Origin: Trichopria drosophilae
Lineage: Eukaryota > Arthropoda > Insecta > Hymenoptera > Diapriidae
Length of the DNA: 64,000 bases
NCBI GenBank assembly: GCA_030407085.1
Contig: CM059584.1
Location: 92,163,501-92,227,500, forward strand
Direction of reading: 5' to 3'
Shown one piece after another: positions 49,459-60,747 of the stretch; position 1 is the stretch's first letter, and each line of letters opens with the position of its first letter. The position numbers were made by a program, and so were the translations under genes. The notes under the pieces are model-generated. The model ran no database searches and was not told where the DNA came from. It saw only the letters and a list, made by a program, of their open reading frames with translations.

Positions 49459-49795
49459 TGTCGATAAGGAATATAATGCACACTGGAGAATTTTATATAT
49501 TGGTTTTTCTACAACCATTGTCACGATAGGACTAAAAAAAAGTTTAAAGGTGATGTCACAGTAATACTGTCGATAATTTTAGTACGCATTGGAAGAAATT
49601 TGTGTTATGTACGGGATCTGTCACGATAGAATTGTAAAAATAAAAAATTTAATGGCTCTGTTACAGTATTGCTATCGAGAACTGTAGTGCATACTGGAAA
49701 ATTTTATAGTTGGATAATGTAAGGGTATTGTGGCGATAGGAATAAATAAAAAAAGTTAAAGGTTATGTCACAAAAATAGTGTCGATAAAAGGCAT
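49459..49795. repeat. Degenerate tandem repeat of about 107 bp in intron 1
   Basis: TGTCGATA-like starts recur at 49459, 49568, 49673 and 49780 (spacing 109, 105, 107). Units share a TGTCACGATAG block and a TTAAAGGTGATGTCACA-like end. Confidence 0.6.
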
Positions 49796-49799
49796 CACG

Positions 49800-51388
49800 A
49801 TAACAAAGACAAAAATGAACCAAACTGTACTAAATTAGACTGAACAGGACAAAAATGAACTAAACTATATGAAAATTTGGATATGTTGTTCGACATTTTG
49901 CAGCTGTCATTTTTAATTTCGTATAATATAACTGCAAATTCGTATTCTGCGATTCTAAAGTAGCACACGAATAATAATAAAAATCACAAAAATTAGATTA
50001 ATATTTCATATTTTACACCCGCCTTTTTGTATCCGTCATCTTCGATTTAGCATAAATATAGTCAGATTCGCAATCATCAACCCAATACAAGCTCCGGTTT
50101 ATGAGTTTCGTTAAAATTGAGTTACTTCTGCACCTGTACCTAACAATTTATTACGATTTCGACAAATACACAATTATTTCTTTTATCGACCACCGTTTTA
50201 GTAATAAGACAATTTTAATAAATAAAACATCTAGTATGGTGGATTTCTGTAGTGGACACCGAGTATATGTTTGTGATACATTTTTAGTCAATAGGAATAC
50301 GTTTTGGTAACAAAACCTGTCAAAAACGAACAAAATTATTTCCGAAAAAACCTGCTCTCTAAAATCCTTAAAGCGAAAACTCCGCAATTTCACTGTATTA
50401 CATTGCCGATCGTTTTGCACTGTTATGCAGTGAAATTTCACTGTCTTGCAATGAGATTTCTGAATTTTAACTTTCAGGATTTTAGCGAGTGTTTTTACAC
50501 ATTATTTTCAAAAAATATCACATATTTAGTCCTTTCACAATAAATTCGATGTTACTCATTAACAATTTAACAATTTTTTGATAAATACATGTTTGGAAAC
50601 ACCCTGCATCAAAAAAGAATAAAAAATACCGTACATTGTACATCATTTTAATTTTTCCTTCTAAATGTCAACTCATAATGAAGAGCATCGCAAACAACTT
50701 AGAACAAATGACATTAAGGTACTACTAACCTTTAGAACGTATTAAAAAGGTAGATTTCTTTTCTCAGCTCTGATATAGAAATTGAGTACGAGACTTTTTT
50801 GAGGATATTAGTACACATCTATAGAACACAAAAAAATTTTAATTTTTTATTTTTACGTTATCTTGCAATCTGTAGGTGTCGTCAAAATCAAGCACCTGAA
50901 ATGGAACTTGTCTGATGGCGGACAGATTATCTCGAGATTCGCAAGTCAGAAACAAAAAAATGAAACGGCATTTTAAAAAGGAAGGTATTTTACATGACAA
51001 TTGACCACAATTAATATAAAATCGATAAAAATAAAAAAATGTCGGATGTTTGAAATAATTTACGCGAAATTGACCGTGTTTTTCACGACTTTTTTCTCCA
51101 CAAAAATGTTTTATTATTACTTTTTGGTCATATTGTGGCAAATTGTCATACAGTAAAATCACTCAGTAAACTCGGTTAAGTATATTGGAAGATAATCTTT
51201 CGTTATATTTATCGAATATTTTTTTGAAAACTTTATTTTTATCAGCATGAATTTCTGCACAATGCTTTGTGAGGAAGTTTTTAAAGGTATAAGGAGTTGA
51301 AAAATGAAAAAAAAAATCAATTTTTTTTTAATTCTAAAGGTTAGTATTACCTTAAACACAATTATCTCAACTGTTTTTAAAAACTTAC
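49800..51388. other. Remaining intron 1 sequence
   Basis: No gene seen. A short inverted repeat at about 50353-50490 (CTCTAAAATCCT and its inverse AGGATTTTAGCGAG) surrounds several CAGTGAAATTTCACTG-type palindromes. Confidence 0.45.
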
Positions 51389-51788
51389 CTTTAGTACATT
51401 CTACCATATGACCAAACGGGGCACTTAAATAGCTCTTATCATGCATATCAAATACTTGAGTAAGTTTTTGTTTAAACTGTTCTCGTTTTTTATCCTCATT
51501 TGCTGTTTGCCTCTTAATACTTTTTTTTAAGTTCGTCCATTCATTGAATACGGATACCAACATATCAACTGATCGCTTCGTAGATTTCGTTGGCATCTTC
51601 TTCTCATCCCAAAATTCTTTGACGTTTGTCACAGCTTTATCAGCACTATTTCGCACAGTGAAATTTAAAATATTATGATAATAAAAAAACGATCGTAATG
51701 CATCTCCAACTGTTGGTAAATTGGACACTATTATTTTTTCCGTTTCAGAACCGACTAGGAAAATAGGCTTAACAATTCTTGTTTCCAT
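51389..51788 (-). CDS. Exon 1 of the transposase-like gene (residues 1-133)
   Basis: The ATG at 51788-51786 opens a frame that runs to a consensus donor, AAAG|GTAAGT, after 51389, ending in phase 1. The frame reads on past the donor to 51159, but that part is intronic in sequence character. Residues 24-30 (LPTVGDA) and the following stretch with FFYYHN, EFWDEKKMPT and a lysine/arginine-rich helix are, from memory, the N-terminal region of the family. The basic segment near residues 85-115 could bind DNA or direct the protein to the nucleus; that is a guess. The start is the only ATG that precedes the conserved block. Confidence 0.75.
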
Positions 51789-52646
51789 TGTAATAATTTA
51801 CAGTTATATAATTTCGATTTCATATAAGAATAAAGTAAAGAAAGAATATTCTATATTATATGCAAATTTCGAAACGAATAACGGAGAACTAATGTCAAAA
51901 TTTACGATATTTGCTAGTGTTATTATGTACTTGTCATTGACATTGGACATAGTGTTGTTATTGAAATAATAAAGTTTGTGAAAAATTTATTCTATAAACA
52001 TTGTCTCCACCTCTATTTGTCGGAAAAATGTGTTTATGAATTTTATTCTATATGAGACATTTTGAATATAAATATCATAATTAAGATATATCTTAAAATA
52101 CTTTTTTTCTCAAAACCATAACTAGGGATGGGCGATATCCCATTTTGAATATCAATATTCGATATGAAAAAAATATCGATATTAGCGATATGTCGATAAT
52201 ATCGATAATATCGAAATATCGCATATCGATAATACAGGAAATGTAGTTGATTTGAAAATATTGATAATATCAAACATTGGAATAGGTATTAGTTGGGCAA
52301 AGATTAAAAGATTTTAATTTGATACTATATGAACAAACTATGTAGAACATAGATAAAATAAAATAATATCGATGTTATCGATAATATCAATGACGTACTT
52401 TAGTAAAAAAATATCGTACGTTAAATTGTTACACGTGTAAAATGCAAGATTAAAAAGTGTGCCTTATCACTACAGCTTTGTTCGGGCAGTGAACACCTCA
52501 CTCATCAAAATCGCTTTATTTGACATTTGTTTTATAATATTGACATAGTCCGAAATGCCTACAATTGAAGTATATTTCTGTTTCGGAACCTAAATAGTTG
52601 GCTCGGTCAAAATTTGCCGAACCTACACAGCCCAAACCCGACAAGA
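51789..52646. other. Upstream region of the four-exon gene
   Basis: This region would hold the gene's promoter. No clear TATA or initiator was assigned. At 52125-52240, GGGATGGGCGATATC is followed by many ATCGATA units, a common look for degenerate insect MITEs, but the other end was not found. Confidence 0.4.
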
Positions 52647-52940
52647 ATTGGACGACGATGATGCTAATGACAATGACCATGACGATGGCGCTGATGATGA
52701 TGATGATGATGTCGGCGATGATGATGTTGTTGACGATGATGACGATGTTGACAATGATGATGATGACAATGAAGACGGAATTTATAATGGTCATCATAAT
52801 CATCGCCGTCACCACCATTGTCATCATCACCATCATCATCATCGTCTCCATCATCGTCATCATCATCATCATCATTATCATCATTATCGACATCAACATT
52901 ACCGCCGTCGTCATCATTATTGCACCAATAGACATCAAGC
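52647..52940. repeat. GAT microsatellite with strand switch
   Basis: GAT/GAC triplets run to about 52785, then switch to their complement (ATC/CATC triplets) to about 52935. The two halves are imperfect inverted copies and could form a long hairpin. Open frames here are artefacts of the triplet repeat. Confidence 0.85.
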
Positions 52941-53172
52941 ATAACCAAAAATAATGTGTTATGATTAAATATTTATCAGGGGTTTAATCTAAGATCAATG
53001 CATTTCTAATGTATGTTCTGTATTAGCGTTGTTCTTTTAAGAAAAAAAAATTTATATACACTAAAAAATCATACGTCTTCTGAAATGTAATCGATATTGT
53101 TCTTTATCGGTTAACCGATATCGAGTTAAAAAGTAAAAGCTTAATGGTCTCCGCTGTTATCTCTGCTATTTA

Positions 53173-55139
53173 ACCCTGTGCGGCATAATGGTCCCAATTG
53201 GGACAACCTTTTCCTAAACAATTTTTGATGAATTTGAAGTAGTTTTTATTCGATTTAACCGCTTTTTTTTGTTATTACATGTTCATGGGATGTTAAAATA
53301 TCAAAATTCATGTGTACAGTCTGTAAAATTATTGTCAATTTTCTAATAATTAACAAACAAAATCTAAAATTGGTCACTTTTAGATAAAAAATGCATCATT
53401 GACGAACCTTTTAGAGATAATATTACGAAATTGGATACTCAGGGTTTCCGGAGTCGCTGATTACGAATCTGACCACGGATTTTGAAAATTCAAAATGGCG
53501 GATCCAAGATGGACTACCGAAATATGAAAATTTACCCGATAATGATAAAACTGGGTACTCGGGGGTTTGTGGGGTCGCTGATTGCGAATCTGAAGTAAGA
53601 TTTTAAAAATTCAAAATGGTGATTCAAAATGGCCGACAGAAAAGTGAAAAAGTACCCGATCTTGATGAAACTGGGTACTCGGCGGTTTTCGGGGTCGCTG
53701 ATCACGAATCAGATCTCAGACTTATATATTTAAAATTCAGAGTACATAGAGTACCCAGTTTTATCTCGATCAAGTAAATTTTTACATTACCGTCGGCCAT
53801 CTTGGCTCCGCCATTTTGAGTTTTCAAAATCTGACTTCAGATTCGTGATCAGCGACCCCCAAAACCCCCGAGTTCCCAGTTTCATAAAGTTTGGGTAATT
53901 TTTCGCATTTTGGTCGGCCATCTTGGCTCCGCCATTTTGATTTTTCAAAATCTGACTTCAGATTCGTGATCAGCGACCCCCAAAACCCCCGAGTTCCCAG
54001 TTTCATAAAGTTTGGGTAATTTTTCGCATTTTCGTCGGCCATCTTGGCTCCGCCATTTTGATTTTTCAAAATCTGACTTCAGATTCGTGATCAGCGACCC
54101 CAAAAACCCCCGACTTCCCAGTTTCATAAAGTTTGGGTAATTTTTCGCATTTTGGTCGGCCATATTGGTTCCGCCATTTTGAGTTTTCAAAATCTGACTT
54201 CAGATTCGTGATCAGCGACCCCAAAAAACCCCGGATACCCAGTTTCATAAAGTTTGGGGTAATTTTTCGCATTTTGGTCGGCCATCTTGGCTCCGCCATT
54301 TTGAGTTTTCAAAATCTGACTTCAGATTCGTGATCAGCGACCCCAAAAACCCCCGAGTTCCCAGTTTCATAAAGTTTGGATAATTTTTCGCATTTTGGTC
54401 GGCCATCTTGGTTCCGCCATTTTGAGTTTTCAAAATCTGACTTCAGATTCGTGATCAGCGACCCTAAAAAAACCCGAATACTGAGTTTCATAAAGTTTGG
54501 GGTAATTATTCGCATTTTAGTCGGCCATCTTGGCTCCGCCATTTTGAGTTTTCAAAATCTGACTTCAGATTCGTGATCAGCGACCCCAAAAAACCCCGAA
54601 TACCCAGTTTCATAAAGTTTGGGGTAATTTTTCGCATTTTGGTCGGCCATCTTGGCTCCGCCATTTTGAGTTTTCAAAATCTGACTTCAGATTCGTGATC
54701 AGCGACCCCAAAAACCCCAGAGTTCCCAGTTTCATAAAGGTTGGATAATTTTTCGCATTTTGGTCGGCCATCTTGGTTCCGCCATTTTGAATTTTCAAAA
54801 TCTGTCTTCAGATTCGTGATCAGCGACCCTAAAAAAACCCGAATACTGAGTTTCATAAAGTTTGGGGTAATTATTCGCATTTTAGTCGGCCATCTTGGCT
54901 CCGCCATTTTGAGTTTTCAAAATCTGACTTCAGATTCGTGATCAGCGACCCCAAAAACCACCGAGTTCCCAGTTTTATAAAGTTTGGGTAATTTTTCGCA
55001 TTTTGGTCGGCCATCTTGGTTCCGCCATTTTGAATTTTCAAAATCTGTCTTTAGATTCGTAATCAGCGACCCCGAAAACCCCCGAGTAACAATTTTCAGT
55101 TGTTTTCCTTGTAAAAAAAAATGTACGCAGCTGCAAGAG
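53173..55139. mobile_element. Candidate TTAA-bounded element filled with minisatellite
   Basis: The left end is TTAA-CCCTGTGCGGC (TTAA at 53169-53172). The right end, read inverted, is TTAA-CTCTTGCAGCTGCG (TTAA at 55140-55143). The ends are only partly alike but match the general piggyBac MITE look. The interior is mostly the 121 bp minisatellite. The boundary call is tentative. Confidence 0.4.
53425..55090. repeat. 121-122 bp minisatellite with an orientation switch
   Basis: About 13 units. From about 53750 to 55090 units run in one direction, with blocks CAGTTTCATAAAGTTTGGG, TCGGCCATCTTGGCTCCGCC and TTCAGATTCGTGATCAGCGA. From 53425 to about 53720 more diverged units run in the opposite direction, so an inverted junction lies near 53720-53760. 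Short ORFs in the array repeat with the monomer and are not genes. Confidence 0.9.
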
Positions 55140-55143
55140 TTAA

Positions 55144-55319
55144 ATGGGAAAACTTTATGCCCTCTGCGCGACCTCTAAATAGTGTCCGATCGCCTCCAGC
55201 CGGTGACCAAAATTTTTGTTATTTTTTGTACTTTCGATTCATGACTAGCCTTTCTTGAATCATGGACAGACGTCTTCACATTTCAAAACTTCGAAATCTT
55301 TGGGCCACCCTAATATATA
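55144..55319. other. Short spacer before the mariner cluster
   Basis: No gene. Its end, GGGCCACCCTAATATA (55302-55317), resembles a mariner right end and may be the remnant of a further element. Confidence 0.4.
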
Positions 55320-55321
55320 TA

Positions 55322-58119
55322 CAGGGTGATCCAAAAGTCCCGGAACAGCAAAATATCTCAGCGGGAGTGCATTTTCGGGGAAAATGTTTTAGACAAAAGT
55401 TTAAGGATTTTTCCCTGGCTATTTAATGGCGATATTGAATTTGACCTTGAACATGACCTTGAAGGTTATTTCAAGGTCAAGTTAATTTTTTTAAATGGGA
55501 ACCCCTATTTTTTTTCACGGATTCGGAAGGAGCACAAAATTTTACGTCCGAATATGCTATGGCGGTTTTTTTCGGCAAGGTCATTTCAAGGTGAAACTTA
55601 AAACTCCCGTGACGGCGAAATATCTCAGAGGGTGTGCATTTCTTTGGAAATTGTTTCACACAAAAGTTTAAGGATTTTTCCCGGGCTATTTAATGGTAGC
55701 ACAGAATTTGACCTTGAACATAACCTTCAAGGTTATTTCAAGGTCAAGTTTGTTTTTTTTTTAATGGAAACTGCTATTTTTTTTCACGGATTCGGAAAGA
55801 GCACAAAATTTTACGTCCGAATATACTATGGCCGTTTTTTTCGGCAAGGTCATTTCAAGGCCAAACTTAAAACTCCCGGAACAGCGAATTAACTCAGCAA
55901 GAGGTCATTTTCGGGTAAAATGTTTCAGACAAAAGTTTCAGGATTTTTTCCGGGATATTTAATGCTAGCATAAAATTTGACCTTGAAAATTACCTTGAAG
56001 ATTATTCTCAGGTCAAGATTATTTTTTTTTTTAATTGGAACCCCGTTTCATTTTCTTAACGAAGTTATGAGGATCTTCCGGTATTGAGAGTGGTTAAATT
56101 CATTTTGTTCAGTCGATGCTATTACTGGACGATCTGCTCTAGGGAGATCCTTTACAGTGCCGTAAACTTCGAAACAATTTATTGTTCTGCCAAAAGTCGA
56201 TTTAGGAATCAGTTCCTGTCCCTCGCTTGTCCTCTAATTTTGTAAATAGAATAATAAACTGTTTAAAAAAAGTGTATACATACATCTTACGCAACACTTG
56301 TGCAAAGTGAACTTGGGCGCGCGAACAGCGACAGAGAGCACGAGTCACCAGCGAAGTAAATAAACAACATACATTCACATTGAATTTATACATACGTGTA
56401 CAGTCTTATAAGGTTACATTTTGGTCTTAACTTTATCGTTTTGTGAGATACATGGATTTCCTATCTAAACGCCTTTCCTATCTAAACGTATTAAGCATCA
56501 TTTCAGTAACAAAATACATACGTATATTTCGTACAAAGAGCAATGGCTGCGCTAAGTGAACGAGAAAGAATAACCATTCTCATGATGAGAGGCTGGGGTG
56601 ATAACCAGCGATCTTTAGAGAATGTGCGAACCTTATTTAACGCATCATTTAGAGAGGGACGAGAACCGATTTCTAAATCTACTGTTAGCAGAACAATAAA
56701 TCGTTTTGAAGTTCACGGTACTGTGAAGGATCTCCCAAGAGCAGGTCGTCCAGTAACAGCATCAACTGAAGAAAATGAGTTGAATGTCGCGCTGTCAATA
56801 ACGGAAGATCCTCATACTTCCATCAGGAAAGTTAAACAGCAGCACGACTTATGTTACGGTACAGTACAACGGATCTTAACTAAAAACTTAAAATTTCACC
56901 CATACAAAGTTAGACTCGTACAACAATTGAATGAAGACGATCCTGATAGACGCCTACAGTTTGCGGAATTAATGATGAATCGAATAGGTGCTGATGCCGG
57001 TTTCTTGAATCGCATCGTATTTTCTGATGAAGCTACATTCTTCTTAAATGGGGCAATCAATAGACATAACATGTCTTATTGGAGTGAAACCAATCCTAAT
57101 TGGATGGTCGATAGTCGTTCTACTTAATATCCTGAAAAAGTAAACGTATGGGCAGGTATTATAAACAATGCGGTAGTTGGGCCCTTCTTCATCGAGGGTA
57201 CCCTTACTGGTCAAAAATACCACGATATGTTGAGGGACGACATCATCCCTGCTATTCAGGTTATTGTAGGCGAGGATTTCGATCAGACTTGGTTTCAGCA
57301 AGATGGTGCAGCACCCCATTATGCAACAGATGTTCGCAATTATTTGAGTGATGTATTCGCAGAACGGTGGATAGGTCGAAGGGGTGTAATAGAATGGCCA
57401 CCAAGATCTCCGGATCTTACGCCCCTTGACTATTTTCTATGGGGTTATCTCAAAAATAGAGTGTATCGAACGAAACCGGTGAATATTGAGGAAGTAAAAC
57501 AACGAATACGGGATGAGATCGCGGCTATAGAACCAGATATGATTAAAAAAGTCGTATCGACTTTTTATAATCGCTTGGGATATTGCCAAGAAGTTCATGG
57601 CAATCACTTTGAGCATAAGCTTTAGTAAGATACATACTTTCATCAAAATCTTAGTATACCCATCTTGCCTTAACTGTCTGGGGACACCCACACACACACA
57701 CACGCATACCTTCAAGGTCATGTTCAAGGTCAAATTCTGTGCTACCATTAAATATCCCAGGAAAAATCCTTAAACTTTTGTCTGAAACAATTTCCAAAGA
57801 AATGCACACCCTCTGAGATATTTCGCCGTTACGGGAGTTTTAAGTTTCACCTTGAAATGACCTTGCCGGAAAAATCGATCATATCATACTCGGACGTAGA
57901 ATTTCCCGCTCTTTCAGAATCCATGAAAAAAAATAGGGGTTCCCATTTAAAAAAATTAACTTGACCTTGAAATAACCTTCAAGGTCATGTTCAAGGTCAA
58001 ATTCAATATCGCCATTAAATAGCCAGGGAAAAATCCTGAAACTTTTGTCTGAAACATTTTCCTCGAAAATGCACTCCCGCTGAGATATTTTGCTGTTCCG
58101 GGACTTTTGGATCACCCTG
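55322..58119 (+). mobile_element. Tc1/mariner-type transposon A (2798 bp)
   Basis: Terminal inverted repeats begin CAGGGTGATCCAAAAGTCCC and end with the inverse; TA lies outside each end within TATATA tracts. The left side has three tandem copies (about 265-270 bp) of the terminal region, starting near 55338, 55606 and 55875. The right side has two inverted copies. The repeats contain many CAAGGTCA motifs. One transposase gene with a single stop lies inside, so this copy is probably not autonomous. Confidence 0.9.
56543..57625 (+). pseudogene. DD41D Tc1/mariner transposase of element A, one nonsense codon
   Basis: The frame from ATG 56543 (MAALSERERIT) to TAG at 57623-57625 spans 361 codons and is interrupted only by TAA at 57125-57127, where the related gene in element C has Gln (CAA). 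N-terminal helix-turn-helix regions (residues about 1-120) would bind the terminal repeats. Catalytic acids: FSDEATF, FQQDGAAPH and TPLDYFLWG, with 41 residues between the second and third Asp by my count, hence DD41D. It would cut and paste the element. The transition CAA to TAA is a simple inactivating change. Confidence 0.9.
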
Positions 58120-58129
58120 TATATATATA

Positions 58130-60741
58130 CAGGGTGGCCGATTTATCTGAAGACATCGAAATATCTCGAGAACTATGCACAGAATCAAAAAAGTTGTCGG
58201 ATGAAAGTTGTTCGACACGAAGGGGGGCATCCAGTGATAATTAAATTTACCCCCTTCCCCATCCCCTGGGGGTGGAGTGGGGGCAAAAACAATAAAACTT
58301 AAATAGGAACCCCCAGTTTTTATTGCAGATTTGGATTCTCCGGAAAAAAGTACACCAATTTGACCTAGGAGCTATTACATTTTGGTTCACAGGTGGCGCT
58401 GTAATCGATAAAAATCCAAATTTATCTGAAGACATTGAAATACCTCGAGAACTATGCACAGAATCAAAAAAGTTGTCGGATGAAAGTTGTTCGACACGAA
58501 GGGGGGCATTCAGGGGGCAAATAGGGACAATTTGATCCCTTTATGAAAATTTAATATTAAAAATTCTAATATTAGTAATATCAATTGCGAAAATTGTTAT
58601 TCTGAATATGGAATTTTAATAATGTCCATTCGAAAAATTAAGATTATGAATAATTGATATTCATCATATTAAAAATCAAAACTGATTACATAAAAATTGT
58701 GCATACAATATGGAAGCAATTTTATAAATAAGTTTTCTACCTTCAATAAAATTACATTTTAGGTTTTAAATTTATTATTTAATAAACAAAAAGAGGACAT
58801 CACGCAATCCATTAAAAAACGCGTCATGTCCCTTCACTCAGCTCATTCATTCTCTCTCTGTATGTTTTTTCCGAAATGAGAATAAATAAGCTGAGCATTG
58901 ACGGTCAAACCAGCTTCTATTAAACAAAACGAAACTCTTACTTCATTTGGGGATTTCGTCGCCATCTACCGGACCCCGAGAGAACTCACGTGGTTTCATA
59001 CATGTACATCGCTTGCATTTCGGCCATCACCGGCGCCGGTTCTGTTACATAACGCTAGAGGGCGACATAACTCGAAAATAAAGTAGCATATCATTTTATA
59101 CATAAGTTGAGTCACACGTAACCAGTTCACCTACATTTTTCTCTACTTTCCTGAAGGGAAGTAAATGGATATCGCGACTTTCTAATCCCCATATTAAAAT
59201 TTAGTATTCACGGTCTCTCAGTGTAAGACTGTTTTTGAAGTCCATTGTATTGGTAGTAATTCGGTCGGAGGTCACTTTGCATTTAGAATAACAACTTTCC
59301 GTTTACGTGACTATTTTTTGTCTACCCTTCATTGCTTAAATCGAATTGCAAGTTAAAAATGAATCCTGCTACAGTTCCCGAAAAAATCGAAATGATTCTT
59401 ATTTATGGTGAATGTAAGAGGAATATTGACGATGCTGTTGCGTTGTATGCTGAGCGTTTTCCAGATAATGCTCGCTCGCGTTCTTTTTTTTACAAAGTTG
59501 TGAATGCCTTTCACTCTGATGGCAGCGTACAAATGAAAAAAAAGGAAGCGAAGATTAACAGTTACAGGAGAAGCTAACGAAGTAGCTGTACTAACAGCTA
59601 TTCACCAAAATCCACATGTAAGCGCACGACAATTACATCGCGATTCCGGCATTTCCAGAGACAGTATTCAAAGAATATTGCATCGTCATAAGTTTCACCC
59701 ATATCACATTTCACTGCACCAGGAACTCGATGGCGATGATTTTCATAACCGCGTGGTGTTTTGTGAATGGGCATTTCAAAAAATGCAAACGAACCACAAT
59801 TTCTTTGCTAATGTATTATTTTCAGATAAATCTACATTCACGAACCATGGTGGCGTCAATAGGCATAATATGCATTATTGGAGCGTAGAAAATCCCCATT
59901 GGTTACGACAAGTTAATCATCAACGTCCTTGGTCGGTGAACGTTTGGTGTGGAATCATAGGAAATAAACTCATTGGTCCTTATTTCATTGAAGGTCATTT
60001 GAATGGAACAAAATATCGAGATTTCCTAGAACAAGAAGTACCATTACTACTTGAGGATGTTGCTATGGACGTCCGACGGACAATGTGGTTTCAGCATGAT
60101 GGTTGCCCAGCACATTTTTCAAGAGTAGCAAGGGAAATACTAGACCGTGATTACAATGGTAGGTGGATTGGTAGAGGTGGCCCCATTAATTGGCCTGCGA
60201 GGTCACCTGATCTAACATCTCCGGATTTCTTCCTATGGGGTTACCTAAAAGGTAAGGTTTATGAACAAGTACCAACGACTCGTGAAAACATGGTGGAACG
60301 CATAAAAACTGCTTGCGCAGAAATTTCTGCAGATATGATTCTATCATGTATAAAGTCATTTGAAGAAAGAATAAATAAATGCATTGAAGTGGAAGGTCAA
60401 TATTTCGAACACTTACTCAAGTAAGTGAACAGTGAGACAGTGAGAGGCAAGGGGACTCACGTAAAACAAGCACCCCAAAGGGAACAGAAAAATACTACGT
60501 CCACGTCGTTGTTCCTGGGTAACGCTTAATGTATTTTTTCCCGGCTTTGTTAGAATGACATAAAACTATTTAAGTTTTATTGTTTTTGCCCCCACTCCAC
60601 CCCAGGGGATGGGGGAGGGGGTAAATTTAATTATCACTGGATGCCCCCCTTCGTGTCGAACAACTTTCATCCGACAACTTTTTTGATTCTGTGCATAGTT
60701 CTCGAGATATTTCGATGTCTTCAGATAAATCGGCCACCCTG
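58130..60741 (+). mobile_element. Tc1/mariner-type transposon B (2612 bp)
   Basis: The ends read CAGGGTGGCCGATTTATCTG and its inverse, flanked by TA in TATATA tracts. The left terminal region is partly repeated at 58421-58515 (GAACTATGCACAGAATC block). The right side has one copy. The interior between 58530 and 59330 has no gene. The ends share only CAGGGTG with element A, so it is a different family. Confidence 0.9.
59359..60424 (+). pseudogene. DD41D Tc1/mariner transposase of element B, frameshifted
   Basis: The ATG at 59359 (MNPATVPEKIEMI) is preferred over the upstream ATG at 59332 because it fits the start of the helix-turn-helix region. The frame shifts at the A-run near 59535-59545, and the rest reads in another frame to TAA at 60424. 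The second part has FSDKSTF (first Asp kept, the usual Glu replaced by Lys), FQHDGCPAH and TSPDFFLWG, with 41 residues between the last two acids. Sequence is clearly divergent from the transposases of A and C, yet of the same class. Confidence 0.88.
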
Positions 60742-60747
60742 TATATA

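Larger units (their letters stand above)
959..51788 (-). other. Four-exon gene with a 44.6 kb intron 2; transposase-like protein of 687 aa
   Basis: This is the whole locus of a minus-strand gene whose exons are annotated separately. Exon lengths are 400, 549, 287 and 828 nt, together 688 codons including TAG. Introns run 51388-48075, 47525-2896 and 2608-1787. All begin GT and end AG, and the phases agree at every junction (1, 1, 0), so the joined frame is open throughout. From memory, the protein matches a multicopy uncharacterised family found in insects and cnidarians. The order W-D-G (D244), F-D-T-T-A-S-N-T-G (D310) and C339-R-H-H342 resembles the RNase H-fold layout of hAT transposases, D...D...CxxH; that link is inference. 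It could be a domesticated transposase or a multicopy element gene. No terminal repeats were found around it. Confidence 0.8.

Noticed and set aside
51159..51388. Extension of exon 1 past the GTAAGT donor
   Set aside because: The extra residues are Lys/Phe/Ile-rich intron translation, and the donor matches consensus and the phase of exon 2.
52516..52954. Met-, Asp- and His-rich ORFs on both strands
   Set aside because: Artefacts of the GAT/ATC triplet repeat, open in every frame.
53824..54941. Repeated short ORFs of 60-80 codons on both strands
   Set aside because: They recur with the 121 bp minisatellite unit and have no independent support.
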